Shown: piece after piece, positions 53,528 to 62,086 of the stretch
How the letters are laid out: each line of letters starts with the position of its first letter
How positions within the stretch are numbered: the first letter of the stretch is position 1
Translations under genes and position numbers: made by a program
Notes under the pieces: model-generated
Told to the model about the DNA's origin: nothing
What the model saw: only the letters and a program-made list of their open reading frames with translations
The model's database searches: none
Assembly (NCBI RefSeq): GCF_023022985.1
Contig: NZ_CP095461.1
Span: forward strand, 124,001-188,000
Reading direction: 5' to 3'
Origin: Arthrobacter gengyunqii
GTDB lineage: Bacteria; Actinomycetota; Actinomycetes; Actinomycetales; Micrococcaceae
Length of the DNA: 64,000 nucleotides

Positions 53528-54988
53528 GTGGCCAGCCTGCCCAGCCAATCCGACCAGTCCAGCCAGTCCGAGCCGGTCGAACAGCTCGACCAGCGCACCC
53601 CGCGGCAGATCCGGTTCAACGCCTTCGACATGAACTGCGTGGGCCACCAGTCGCCCGGACTCTGGCGCCACCCTGAAGACCGCTCGGCTGACTACACCAA
53701 GCTCAGCTACTGGACGCATCTGGCCCGGACCTGCGAACGCGGCCTGTTCGACGGAATCTTCATTGCCGATGTCCTGGGCACCTATGACGTCTACGGGTCC
53801 TCCAACGATGCCACCCTTCGCCAGGGCACCCAGGTGCCGGTGAATGACCCGCTGCTGCTGGTCTCCGCCATGGCCCTGGTCACCGAACACCTCGGCTTCG
53901 GCGTCACGGCCGGCACCGCGTATGAGCACCCCTACCCGTTTGCCCGGCGCCTCTCCACCCTGGACCACCTCACCAACGGCCGGGTCGGCTGGAACGTGGT
54001 GACCGGGTATCTGCCCTCGGCGGCACGCAACATGGGTGCCGAAGACCAACTGGAGCACGACGAGCGCTACAACCACGCCGATGAATATCTTGAGGTGGTT
54101 TACAAGCTGCTTGAAGGATCCTGGGAGGACGACGCCGTTGTCCGGGACCGGGAGACCGGCGTGTTCACCGATCCGGCGAAGGTCCACGACATCAACCACG
54201 AGGGCAAGTACTTCAAGGTCCCGGGCATTCACATCAGCGAGCCCTCGCCGCAGCGCACTCCGGTGATCTACCAGGCCGGTGCCTCACCGAGGGGCATCGC
54301 CTTTGCTGCCGGGAACGCCGAAGCAGTGTTTGTCGGCGCGTCCACGGTGGAGAAGCTCAAGGAAACCGTCACCAAAATCCGCGACGCCGCCGAGGCCGCC
54401 GGCCGGGACCGGCACTCCATCCGGATTTACACCCTGCTGACCATCATCACGGCCGCAACAACGGAGGAAGCCGAAGCCAAGCACCTGGACTACCAGAGCT
54501 ACATCAGCGACGAGGGCGCCCTCGCCCTGATGTCCGGCTGGATGGGAGTTGATCTCTCCACCTACGAACTCGACCAGCCGCTGGGCGCCGTGAAATCCAA
54601 TGCCATCCAGTCCGCGGCCGCCAACTTCCAGAAAGTAAAGGACGACGGCGAACCCTGGACGGTGCGGGACATCGCCGAGAGCGCCGGCATTGGGGGCCTG
54701 GGCCCGAGGCTGGTCGGATCCGGTGCGGAGGTGGCCGAGGAGCTGATCCGTTGGGTGGAGGAGACCGACGTCGACGGCTTTAACCTGGCCTACGCCGTTA
54801 CTCCGGGCACGTTCGAGGATGTGGTGGAATTCGTGGTTCCCGAGCTGCAGAAGCGCGGGGCATATCCCACGGAGTACGCTCCCGGGACCCTGCGGAATAA
54901 GCTCTTCGGTGCCGGGGACAAGCTGCCGGAAAACCACCGCGGCGCGTCCTTCCGGCTGCAGAAGGCTGGTTCGGTGCGGAGCCATTGA
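53528..54988 (+). CDS. FMNH2-dependent monooxygenase of the NtaA/SnaA/DszA group (luciferase-like family)
   Basis: A 486-residue two-component flavin monooxygenase of the bacterial luciferase fold. Diagnostic segments are DMNCVGHQSPGLWRHPED, ARTCERGLFDGIFIADVLG, HPYPFARRLSTLDHLTNGRVGWNVVTG and VIYQAGASPRGIAFA. Relatives oxidise nitrilotriacetate or open organosulfur rings and sulfones, using FMNH2 from a separate reductase not seen here. The frame opens at 53459 inside the riboswitch, but GTG 53528, 7 bases after GAAGGA, is the start. The SAM-IV riboswitch upstream implies a role in scavenging sulfur when SAM is low. Confidence 0.92.
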   Translation: MASLPSQSDQSSQSEPVEQLDQRTPRQIRFNAFDMNCVGHQSPGLWRHPEDRSADYTKLSYWTHLARTCERGLFDGIFIADVLGTYDVYGSSNDATLRQGTQVPVNDPLLLVSAMALVTEHLGFGVTAGTAYEHPYPFARRLSTLDHLTNGRVGWNVVTGYLPSAARNMGAEDQLEHDERYNHADEYLEVVYKLLEGSWEDDAVVRDRETGVFTDPAKVHDINHEGKYFKVPGIHISEPSPQRTPVIYQAGASPRGIAFAAGNAEAVFVGASTVEKLKETVTKIRDAAEAAGRDRHSIRIYTLLTIITAATTEEAEAKHLDYQSYISDEGALALMSGWMGVDLSTYELDQPLGAVKSNAIQSAAANFQKVKDDGEPWTVRDIAESAGIGGLGPRLVGSGAEVAEELIRWVEETDVDGFNLAYAVTPGTFEDVVEFVVPELQKRGAYPTEYAPGTLRNKLFGAGDKLPENHRGASFRLQKAGSVRSH

Positions 54989-55057
54989 CCGGGGACGGAC
55001 CGCCTCTTTACGTTTGAAGGGTCCGCGCAGCGCCCCTTCAGCGAGCAGGAGTCCGCC

Positions 55058-55675
55058 ATGGAACCCTCACCCAGTGCCACCGGCATGGCCCTTTCCGCAG
55101 ACGGCACCCGCATTGCCTGGTCCCGGCAGGGTGACGGACCGCCGCTGGTGATCGTGGATCCGTTGACCGCCGACCGCAACAGCTCCAGCACCCGTGCGCT
55201 GGCCGAGCTGCTTTCGAGCAATCACACCGTCTACACCTATGACCGCCGGGGGCTGGGTGAAAGCGGCGTCGGTGAGGAGTACACGGCGGAATCCGACGTC
55301 GATGACCTGCTGGCGGTGGTGCAGGTGGCCGGTGGAACCGCTGACCTTTACGGCTTCGCTTCGGGTGCCTTCCTGGCGCTGCGCGCTGCCGAGGAATCCG
55401 CGGTGATTACGCGCGTCGTTGCCCTGGAACCGACGCTGGCCCTGAACGAGGGCGACGACGAGATGCTGGTCCTGCAGACTGAACTGGAAGGACTCGGCGG
55501 CGTCCAGGTTCCGGTGCTGGTGCTGGCCGGGAACGCCAGCGGCGACGAGACGCAGGACCTCGCACGCCAGGCCGCCGATGCCTTGGAAGAAGGAGAGTTC
55601 CAGCTGCTGGAAGGAAGCAGTGTCAGTGTGCCGGAGGAAGCCCTTGCTGAGGCAATCGAGTCTTTCCTGAGCTGA
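55058..55675 (+). CDS. Alpha/beta-hydrolase fold protein lacking the catalytic serine and histidine
   Basis: 205 residues, shorter than the usual 250-280. The fold is recognisable from GTRIAWSRQGDGPPLVIVDP, the DRRGLGESG motif and ADLYGFASGAFLALRAAE. The nucleophile elbow G-x-S-x-G reads GFASG, putting alanine where the nucleophilic serine should be, and the expected C-terminal catalytic histidine segment reads LEGSSVSVPEEAL, with no histidine. It is therefore probably inactive as a hydrolase. It follows the monooxygenase by 69 bases on the same strand. Confidence 0.78.
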   Translation: MEPSPSATGMALSADGTRIAWSRQGDGPPLVIVDPLTADRNSSSTRALAELLSSNHTVYTYDRRGLGESGVGEEYTAESDVDDLLAVVQVAGGTADLYGFASGAFLALRAAEESAVITRVVALEPTLALNEGDDEMLVLQTELEGLGGVQVPVLVLAGNASGDETQDLARQAADALEEGEFQLLEGSSVSVPEEALAEAIESFLS

Positions 55676-55737
55676 GCCGAGGCACAGCGGCGGGCGTAAG
55701 CTGGAGCCCGATCCAGCACCCCACCAAAGGACGGCCG

Positions 55738-56157
55738 ATGCCACACGTCAATGACTCCGCAGTTGTCGAATCCCTCCTGAGCAACAGGGGTGCCCGCTGG
55801 GCGGTGGTGGGACTGTCCAACAATCCGCGCCGCACCGCCGTCGGGGTGTCCCGCTACATCCAGGACCACCTGGGCATGGAAATCATTCCGGTCAGCCTCA
55901 AGGGCGACGACGTCCACGGCAACACGGGTTACCGGCGGCTCAGCGAGGTTCCCGGGCAGATCGACGTGGTCGACTGCTTTGTAAACTCGTCCCGTGTCGG
56001 GGACATCGTGGACCAGGCCATCGAAGCGGGCGCCAAAGCCGTCTGGCTGCAGCTGGGCGTCATCGACGAGGCGGCTGCGCAGCGTGCGGCCGACGCCGGA
56101 TTGGACGTGGTCATGGACACCTGTCCGGTCATCGAGGCGCCCGGCTTCGGCCTGTAA
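55738..56157 (+). CDS. CoA-binding domain protein, short form
   Basis: 139 residues with one CoA-binding Rossmann-like domain: RWAVVGLSNNPRRTAVGVSRYIQ, PVSLKGDDVHGNTGYRRLSEVPGQIDVVDCFV and AVWLQLGVIDEAAAQRAADAGLDVVMDTCPVIEA. It corresponds to the YccU family. AAAGGA precedes the ATG. The function is unknown; a longer paralogue overlaps metY at 45984-46487. Confidence 0.9.
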   Translation: MPHVNDSAVVESLLSNRGARWAVVGLSNNPRRTAVGVSRYIQDHLGMEIIPVSLKGDDVHGNTGYRRLSEVPGQIDVVDCFVNSSRVGDIVDQAIEAGAKAVWLQLGVIDEAAAQRAADAGLDVVMDTCPVIEAPGFGL

Positions 56158-56161
56158 CCGG

Positions 56162-56989
56162 CTACAGCTTGGCGAACCGGGCGCGCAGGATCCCGGTGTA
56201 CAACCCGTAACAGATCATTCCCGCGCCCACGGCTCCCAGCGCCAGCCCGCCGAAGGGCTGCTCGCGCAGGGCGTGGAGTGCGCCGTCGAGCCCGGTGGAC
56301 TTCTCCGGGGCGGCCGTGAAAGCGGCCACCATCACCAGGATGCCCAGGATAGCCAGGGACACTCCCTTGGCGACAAAGCCCAGCGTGCCGGTAATGGTGA
56401 CGGCGCGGTCCCAGGTGCCCGCCGGGATCGCCGACAAATCCTTGCGGAAACGTCCGGTGGCGCCCTTGAAAATGAAATATCCGCCAACAACGACGATGCC
56501 GAGTCCCACCAGGCCCAGCAGGACGGCGCCCGCCGGCTGAGCCATCAGCTTGGCGCTCCAGCCTGCGGAACTCTCGCCGCTGTCCGTGCCGCCGCCCAAG
56601 GCAACGGTGCCGAAGGATACGCCGATCGCACCGTAGGTGATGGCCTGGGTGGCCGCGGAGCCGCGCACTTTCCAGGCGTCTTTGCCCTGCAGTCCGCGGC
56701 CGTCCAGCCAGACGCGCGATGCCTGGAATAATGCGAGGGCAAGGCAGCCCAGGAAACAGATCCAGAGCAGGATCAGTCCGCCGGGCTGGGCAGCCAGGGC
56801 AGCGACGGCTCCGGAGGAATCCGCACTGCCGCCGCTGCCGGAGGCGATCTGCAGGGCAATCACGCCGATCAGCAGGTGCAGCACTCCGCTGGCGACGTAT
56901 CCAACGCGCGCGGCCCGCTCAAATCCCTGTGAATCCGCCGCTTTTTCTGCGGCCGAAGCGAGCCGGTCCCCATGTCCTGTGTGAGCCAA
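56162..56989 (-). CDS. DUF1206 membrane protein
   Basis: 275 residues with six membrane segments arranged as three internal repeats of two, the DUF1206 layout: RAARVGYVASGVLHLLIGVIALQIASG, GSAATQAITYGAIGVSFGTVAL and the GTLGFVAKGVSLAILGILVMVAAF block, each with a conserved G-x-x-x-x-G-V-x-H/S pattern. Function unknown. The start is TTG 56989 (GGAGG 7 bases upstream); no ATG or GTG gives as good a site. Confidence 0.88.
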   Translation of the reverse strand: MAHTGHGDRLASAAEKAADSQGFERAARVGYVASGVLHLLIGVIALQIASGSGGSADSSGAVAALAAQPGGLILLWICFLGCLALALFQASRVWLDGRGLQGKDAWKVRGSAATQAITYGAIGVSFGTVALGGGTDSGESSAGWSAKLMAQPAGAVLLGLVGLGIVVVGGYFIFKGATGRFRKDLSAIPAGTWDRAVTITGTLGFVAKGVSLAILGILVMVAAFTAAPEKSTGLDGALHALREQPFGGLALGAVGAGMICYGLYTGILRARFAKL

Positions 56990-57101
56990 AACTGTCCTCC
57001 GTCAGGTGAGCACACGTGCGGTGTGTGCCGGGTTGCTGCTGGTCTGGTTTCCATTTTGTCACCTGTGGCGCTGCGGCGTGGCAGCGGACTACGCTCGAAT
57101 G

Positions 57102-57488
57102 ATGGACGCGGCAGAAGTGAGGCGGGTATGCCTGGGGTTCCCGGGCGCTTACGAGGATTTCCCGTTTGGCCCGGAATCGTCTGTGTTCAAGGTGCAGGCA
57201 ACCGGTGGCAAAGCGAAAATGTTTGCCCTGTGTGCGTTGGCCGGCATGCCCCTGACGATCAGCCTGAAGTGTGAGCCGGAGCTGGCCCAGCAGCTGCGGG
57301 CCGCCCATCCGCAGATCAACGGAGCCTGGCACATGAACAAGAAACACTGGAATTCCGTGGTGCTGGATGACGGACTGGAGGACGGGCTGGTGCGTGACTT
57401 GGTGGAGGATTCCTACGATTTGGTAGTGGCGTCGCTGCCGGCCCGGGACCGGGAGTCGCTGGCCTGGAAAGGGCTGGCGGGCGGATGA
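57102..57488 (+). CDS. MmcQ/YjbR family protein
   Basis: 128 residues. The sequence begins MDAAEVRRVCLGFPGAYEDFPFGPESSVFKV and has KCEPELAQQLRAAHPQINGAWHMNKKHWNSVVL, the pattern of the MmcQ/YjbR double-wing fold sometimes described as DNA-binding-like. The frame is open from 57006; ATG 57102 is preferred because TACGCT (57090-57095) lies 6 bases upstream, suggesting leaderless translation. Its TGA overlaps the next start (ATGA). Confidence 0.87.
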   Translation: MDAAEVRRVCLGFPGAYEDFPFGPESSVFKVQATGGKAKMFALCALAGMPLTISLKCEPELAQQLRAAHPQINGAWHMNKKHWNSVVLDDGLEDGLVRDLVEDSYDLVVASLPARDRESLAWKGLAGG

Positions 57489-58054
57489 GCCGGGAACTGA
57501 CTTATTCGGAAAGCGGCTACACGCGCCGGCCCTATCCGAGGCCGCTGACTGACCGGTGGCCTGAGGGCTACCGGCTGGTGCTGCGCCGGGAGAGCCTGGA
57601 TGTCCCGGATCCGGCGGCCGGGTACCTGCGGCTGGCGAACGGGATCCTGAACTGGGATCTGCACCGGAAGGCCGGACTGTGGGTGGTGCCGGGCACGCCG
57701 CGTGCGGCTCCGGGAGTGGAGGTGGCCTCGGGCATCGGCGTGGGCCCGCTGCGCTACTACGCTCCCTGCCGGGTGCTGTGGGCTGAGGAACCGGCAGTGG
57801 ACGACGACGGCATGCCGGTTCCCGGCCAGCGGGCAGGTTTTGGCTACGGCACGCTTCGCGGCCATCCGGAACGGGGAGAAGAGGGTTTTTATGCGGAGCT
57901 GGACGGCGACGGAAAACTCATCTTCCGGATCGCCGCCTACAGCCGCCCCGCCAACCGGGTGATGGCTGCCGGGGACTTCGCGAACCGCGGTGCGCAGGCG
58001 TTCTTCACCCGGCGCTACTTGGCCGCGGCCTCCGTGCTGGCTGCCGGCAGCTGA
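57485..58054 (+). CDS. DUF1990 domain protein
   Basis: 189 residues, soluble, beginning MSRELTYSESGYTRRPYPRPLTDRWPEGYR. The body WDLHRKAGLWVVPGTPRAAPGVEV and YYAPCRVLWAEEPAVDDDG then FGYGTLRGHPERGEEGFYAELD is characteristic of DUF1990, an actinobacterial START-like family with no known function. It is translationally coupled to the MmcQ gene (ATGA) and overlaps the convergent GNAT gene by 40 bases at the 3' end. Confidence 0.88.
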   Translation: MSRELTYSESGYTRRPYPRPLTDRWPEGYRLVLRRESLDVPDPAAGYLRLANGILNWDLHRKAGLWVVPGTPRAAPGVEVASGIGVGPLRYYAPCRVLWAEEPAVDDDGMPVPGQRAGFGYGTLRGHPERGEEGFYAELDGDGKLIFRIAAYSRPANRVMAAGDFANRGAQAFFTRRYLAAASVLAAGS

Positions 58055-58608
58055 TCGCGGAGCAGGACAAACGCCAGTCCCAAACCGGGAACTTCCTCCG
58101 GCATAAAACCGGCGGTGAGCAGGAGTTCCTGCGAGGCGGTGTTCTCCTCCTCCGTGTGGGCAATGACCCGGGAGACTACGGGCTCGTCCAGGGCCACCCG
58201 GGCGAGCGAAATCAGTGCCTCAGTGGCGTAGCCACGGTTCCTGCGGGAAGGAACCACGCTGTAACTCACTTCCACGTCACCGTCTTCGGGCAGCAGCAGG
58301 AAACCGACGGTCCCCACCACCTCACCCGTCTCTTGCTCGCGGATAAGTCGCGTCGCCAGAGCAGCAGGCGCAGCGGTGTGAATTCCCTGCTCAAAAAACT
58401 GGCGGGCGGCGTCGAGGTCGGTGGGCTGGGGAAAGTCCTCAGCCCAGCCGGGCAGTCGGGAGTGGGAGATGAGGGCATCCATCTCCGCTGGGGACACGGG
58501 GTCCAGGCTCAGGCGGTCAGTGATGACGCCGGAAGCCGGTGCCGGGAGGTCGGGAGTTAGAGTCACAGCACAATTGTGCACGGTCGGCGGCGATTTCCCC
58601 CATTTCAT
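58015..58608 (-). CDS. GNAT family N-acetyltransferase
   Basis: 197 residues with the RimJ/RimL-like pattern: ITDRLSLDPVSPAEMDALI, VVGTVGFLLLPEDGDVEVSYSVVPSRRNRGYATEAL (acetyl-CoA P-loop R-x-x-G-Y/A-x-x-E/A) and VIAHTEEENTASQELLLTAGF. It probably acetylates an amine or peptide N-terminus; substrate unknown. ATG 58608 is used; a GTG at 58566 is an alternative with no better ribosome binding site. It is divergent from the AbiEi-type gene. Confidence 0.88.
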   Translation of the reverse strand: MKWGKSPPTVHNCAVTLTPDLPAPASGVITDRLSLDPVSPAEMDALISHSRLPGWAEDFPQPTDLDAARQFFEQGIHTAAPAALATRLIREQETGEVVGTVGFLLLPEDGDVEVSYSVVPSRRNRGYATEALISLARVALDEPVVSRVIAHTEEENTASQELLLTAGFMPEEVPGLGLAFVLLRDQLPAASTEAAAK

Positions 58609-58636
58609 GGGACACCTACCCCTACTCGCGAACTAG

Positions 58637-58670
58637 CAGAAGGTGTCCTTCCCAGCGCTGAGACGTGCAT
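58637..58670 (+). repeat. Left copy of a 34-base direct repeat flanking the AbiEi/DUF559 gene
   Basis: This 34-base stretch begins CAGAAGGTG and ends GCTGAGACGTGCA. It matches 27 of 34 bases of the copy at 59716-59749. It is a degenerate version: the right copy continues into a long inverted repeat that this one has lost. Confidence 0.55.
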
Positions 58671-58703
58671 CGTTTGTCATCTCGGCGGGACTGTGGATAT
58701 CTT

Positions 58704-58732
58704 TTGCAGCGGCACGGGGAAAGGGCCATTCT
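58704..58732 (+). promoter_or_regulatory. Promoter of the AbiEi/DUF559 gene
   Basis: TTGCAG at 58704-58709 and CATTCT at 58727-58732 are 17 bases apart. Only 6 bases separate the -10 element from ATG 58739, so transcription should start at the initiator codon. Confidence 0.55.
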
Positions 58733-58738
58733 TGCCGC

Positions 58739-59701
58739 ATGCGAATCCCCGAGCCGTTGCCTGCTCCCTTAAGCTTCGAACCGTTCACCGTCGACGAGGC
58801 CGATGCCTACGGTGTCAGCCGCGGCCGGCTCCGGCACGGCCGGATTGTTCGGTTGAGCCGGTCCATCAAGTGCGTGGACGCCCTGGACCTGGCGGATCAG
58901 CAGCAGTTGCCGCCGCACCGCCGCTACCGGGCCTACACCCGCGTGACTCTGTATTCGGTGGCCTCCCACCGCACGGCCGCCGAGGTGTGGGGTTTCCCCC
59001 TGCCGGCCGCGCAGAACGATGGGCTGCTGCACATCCTTCGTCCGGCCGGGATGGCACCACAGCGGCGCGAGGGGGTATGCGGGCATACCGGCCGACTGTT
59101 CAGCGGCGAGGTCTGCGTTGTGGACGGGCTTGCCCTCACCTCAAGGGAAAAGACTTGGCTGGATCTGGCCCACCGGCTCAGCATTGTCGACTTGACGGTG
59201 ATTGCCGATTTCCTGATCCGGGTGCCCCGGCCCGAATACGACCAGAGGGTGGCGCCTTATGCCACGAAGTCGTCACTGCAGGCCATAATCTCCCGGCACG
59301 GCGGAAAACGGGGGATTCGCAAGGCCCGGCTGGCGCTGGAGCTGAGCCGGGTTGGCGCGGACTCACCGCCGGAAACCCGGCTTCGGCTCGCCCTGGCGGA
59401 GGCGAGCCTGCCTGAGCCGCAGGTGAACGAGCCAATTCAGGATGACGACGGCGGCCTCCACCACCAGCCCGATCTCTCCTATCCGCTGTACCGGGTTGCG
59501 GTGGAATATGAGGGCGCCGGGCACAGTCGAACAGATCAGGTGGAGCGGGACATCGGACGGGAGGAGCGGATCCGCGGCCTCGGCTGGACGGAGGTCCGGA
59601 TCTCGCGCCGGCACATGCTGGGGGACGCCCGTGCCGCGGTCAACAAAGTCCGGGCAGCGCTAGCCGCCGCTGGCTGGCGGCCCGGTCCTTCCCCCGCCTA
59701 A
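58739..59701 (+). CDS. AbiEi-like N-terminus with C-terminal DUF559/PD-(D/E)xK nuclease-like domain
   Basis: 320 residues. The N-terminal part (FTVDEADAYGVSRGRLRHGRIVRLSRSIKC) resembles the winged-helix of type IV AbiEi antitoxins, followed by an AbiEi-like middle with TSREKTWLDLAHRL. The C-terminus has HHQPDLSYPLYRVAVEYEGAGHSRTDQVERDIGREERIRGLGW, a restriction-endonuclease-like DUF559/Vsr core with acidic and E-x-E/D residues. No AbiEii toxin gene is adjacent, so it is solitary. Related repeats lie on both sides, and promoter and leaderless start are clear. Whether it cuts DNA is untested. Confidence 0.82.
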   Translation: MRIPEPLPAPLSFEPFTVDEADAYGVSRGRLRHGRIVRLSRSIKCVDALDLADQQQLPPHRRYRAYTRVTLYSVASHRTAAEVWGFPLPAAQNDGLLHILRPAGMAPQRREGVCGHTGRLFSGEVCVVDGLALTSREKTWLDLAHRLSIVDLTVIADFLIRVPRPEYDQRVAPYATKSSLQAIISRHGGKRGIRKARLALELSRVGADSPPETRLRLALAEASLPEPQVNEPIQDDDGGLHHQPDLSYPLYRVAVEYEGAGHSRTDQVERDIGREERIRGLGWTEVRISRRHMLGDARAAVNKVRAALAAAGWRPGPSPA

Positions 59702-59715
59702 ACGCCGCGAGATGA

Positions 59716-59755
59716 CAGAAGGTGCACGTCTCAGGGCTGAGACATGCACCTTCTG
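59716..59755. repeat. Right copy of the flanking repeat, forming a long inverted repeat
   Basis: CAGAAGGTGCA pairs with TGCACCTTCTG, and inside it GTCTCAG pairs with CTGAGAC around a GG loop, with one mismatch between the two stems. The first 34 bases are a 27/34 match to 58637-58670. It also serves as the only hairpin between the convergent AbiEi-type and purL genes and may terminate both. Confidence 0.65.
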
Positions 59756-59776
59756 CTATTTCGAGGGTGGGGGGCC

Positions 59777-62086
59777 TTAGCCGAAGTGCTTCGGCAGGGT
59801 TCCCTCGTAGGCTTCCTTCAGTTCCGACAACGGCAGCGAGAAGCGGCCCTGGAAGTCCAGCGCCTCAATCTCGGTGTCCACCACGCCAATGCGCATGTGC
59901 GCGTAACCGCGCGCCGAGCACATGTCCTTGAACCGGACCTCTTCGCTGCGGGCCACGGCCACCAGGGCACGGGACTGGGATTCGGAGAACAGCATCGTGA
60001 ACAGGTCCACACCGTCCCGCTCGCAGACTTCGTCCAGCCCAATCCGGGCTCCGACGCCGAAGCGCAGCGCCATTTCGGACAGCGCGGCTGCCAGTCCGCC
60101 CTCGGACAAGTCATGCGCGGCGTCGATCATGCCGTCGCGGGAGGCATTGACCAGCAGTTCGCCGAGCAGTTTCTCCGTCTTCAGGTCCACCGCGGGCGGC
60201 TGTCCGCCGAGGTGGCCGTGCAGGTTCGCGAATTCCGAGCCGTCCAACTCGTCCTTCGTGACGCCCATCAGGTAGATGGCTTGGCCGTCCTCGCGCCAGC
60301 CCGACGGCGTGCGGCGGGCGACGTCGTCGAACACGCCCAGGACACCCACCACGGGGGTGGGGTGGATGGCAACGCCGCCGGTCTGGTTGTACAGCGAGAC
60401 GTTGCCTCCGGTGACCGGAATGCCCAACTCCCGGCAGCCGTCAGCCAGGCCGCGGACGGCCTCGGCAAACTGCCACATGACCTCGGGATCCTCGGGGGAA
60501 CCGAAGTTCAGGCAGTCGGTGACTGCCAGCGGGGTGGCCCCGGAGGTGGCCACGTTGCGGTAGGACTCGGCCAAGGCCAGGCGGGCACCCTCATACGGAT
60601 TGAGGTAGGCGTACCGGCCGTTGGCGTCGGTGGAGATGGCCACACCCAGACCGGTGGTTTCATCCACGCGGATGACGCCGGCGTCGTCGGGCATCGCCAG
60701 CGCGGTGTTGCCCTGCACGTAGCGGTCAAACTGGTTGGTGACCCAGGACTTGTCGCACATGTTCGGCGAAGCCATCAGTTCCAGGATGGACTTCTTGATG
60801 GCTTCGGCTCCGAACGGGCGCTCCGCCGCGAAGGAATCCGACTGCAGCTGATCCTGCCACTCGGGGCGGTGGAAGGGGCGGTTGTACACCGGTCCCTCGT
60901 GCGCCACGGTCTTCGGATCGACGTCGACGATCGTTTCGCCGTCCCAGTCGATGATCAGCCGGCCGGTGCCGGTGACCTCGCCGAGCCAGGAGTATTCCAC
61001 GTTCCACTTGTCCATGATGGCTTCGAACGCCTCAACGTTCTCCGGCGTGACCACGGCCATCATGCGTTCCTGCGACTCGGACATCAGGATTTCGCCCGGG
61101 GTCAGGGTGGGATCGCGCAGCAGCACCTTGGTCAGTTCTACGTGCATGCCGCCGTCGCCGTTGGATGCCAGTTCCGACGTCGCGCAGGAGATGCCGGCCG
61201 CACCCAGGTCCTGGATGCCCTCCACCACTGAGGACTTGAACAGTTCCAGACAGCACTCAATGAGCACCTTTTCGGCGAACGGATCGCCCACCTGGACGGC
61301 GGGCCGCTTCGAGGGCTTGTCCGCGTCGAAGGATTCCGAGGCCAGCACTGAGGCGCCGCCGATGCCGTCGCCGCCGGTGCGGGCTCCGAAGAGCACCACC
61401 TTGTTACCGGCGCCGGAGGCGTTGGCCAGCCGGATGTCCTCGTGCCGCATGACGCCCACGGCCAGGGCGTTGACCAGCGGGTTGCCCTGGTAGACGGAGT
61501 CGAAAACGAGTTCCCCGCCGATGTTCGGCAGGCCCAGGGAGTTGCCGTAGCCGCCGATGCCGGAGACGATGCCGTGCACCAGGCGGGCGGTGTCGGGGTG
61601 GTCGATGGCGCCGAAGCGCAGCGGGTCCATCACGGCCACCGGGCGGGCGCCCATGGAAATGATGTCGCGGACAATGCCGCCGACGCCGGTCGCGGCACCC
61701 TGGTAGGGCTCCACGAAGGAGGGGTGGTTGTGGGATTCCACCTTGAAGGTCACGGCCCAGCCCTCGCCGATGTCGACGACGCCGGCGTTTTCGCCGATGC
61801 CGACCAGCAGGTGTTCCTTCATTTTCTCGGTGACCTTCTCGCCGAACTGCGAGAGGTGCACCTTGGAGGACTTGTAGGAGCAGTGCTCGGACCACATGAC
61901 CGAGTACATGGCCAGTTCTGCGGCGGTGGGGCGGCGGCCCAGGATCTCAACGACGCGGTTGAATTCGTCTTCCTTCAGGCCGAGTTCGGCCCAGGGAAGG
62001 TCGGTGTCCGGGGTGGCGGCGGCGTGCTCGACGGTGTCGATGCGGAATTTCTTCGCGCCGGCGGTGGAGTCTGCGGACACTGTCAT
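59777..62086 (-). CDS. purL: Phosphoribosylformylglycinamidine synthase, synthetase subunit
   Basis: Catalyses the ATP-dependent fourth step of purine synthesis with PurQ and PurS. The 769-residue protein is the small PurL form. It contains [37 protein letters not shown] near the N-terminus, [12 protein letters not shown], and the late ATP-binding [10 protein letters not shown] segment. Its ATG overlaps the purQ stop as TAATG. It is the last gene of a minus-strand purS-purQ-purL operon, ending just before the AbiEi repeat hairpin. Confidence 0.97.
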   Translation of the reverse strand: MTVSADSTAGAKKFRIDTVEHAAATPDTDLPWAELGLKEDEFNRVVEILGRRPTAAELAMYSVMWSEHCSYKSSKVHLSQFGEKVTEKMKEHLLVGIGENAGVVDIGEGWAVTFKVESHNHPSFVEPYQGAATGVGGIVRDIISMGARPVAVMDPLRFGAIDHPDTARLVHGIVSGIGGYGNSLGLPNIGGELVFDSVYQGNPLVNALAVGVMRHEDIRLANASGAGNKVVLFGARTGGDGIGGASVLASESFDADKPSKRPAVQVGDPFAEKVLIECCLELFKSSVVEGIQDLGAAGISCATSELASNGDGGMHVELTKVLLRDPTLTPGEILMSESQERMMAVVTPENVEAFEAIMDKWNVEYSWLGEVTGTGRLIIDWDGETIVDVDPKTVAHEGPVYNRPFHRPEWQDQLQSDSFAAERPFGAEAIKKSILELMASPNMCDKSWVTNQFDRYVQGNTALAMPDDAGVIRVDETTGLGVAISTDANGRYAYLNPYEGARLALAESYRNVATSGATPLAVTDCLNFGSPEDPEVMWQFAEAVRGLADGCRELGIPVTGGNVSLYNQTGGVAIHPTPVVGVLGVFDDVARRTPSGWREDGQAIYLMGVTKDELDGSEFANLHGHLGGQPPAVDLKTEKLLGELLVNASRDGMIDAAHDLSEGGLAAALSEMALRFGVGARIGLDEVCERDGVDLFTMLFSESQSRALVAVARSEEVRFKDMCSARGYAHMRIGVVDTEIEALDFQGRFSLPLSELKEAYEGTLPKHFG

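Noticed and set aside
59744..61231. Plus-strand 495-codon frame opposite purL
   Set aside because: Antisense shadow of purL, no ribosome binding site and no domain.
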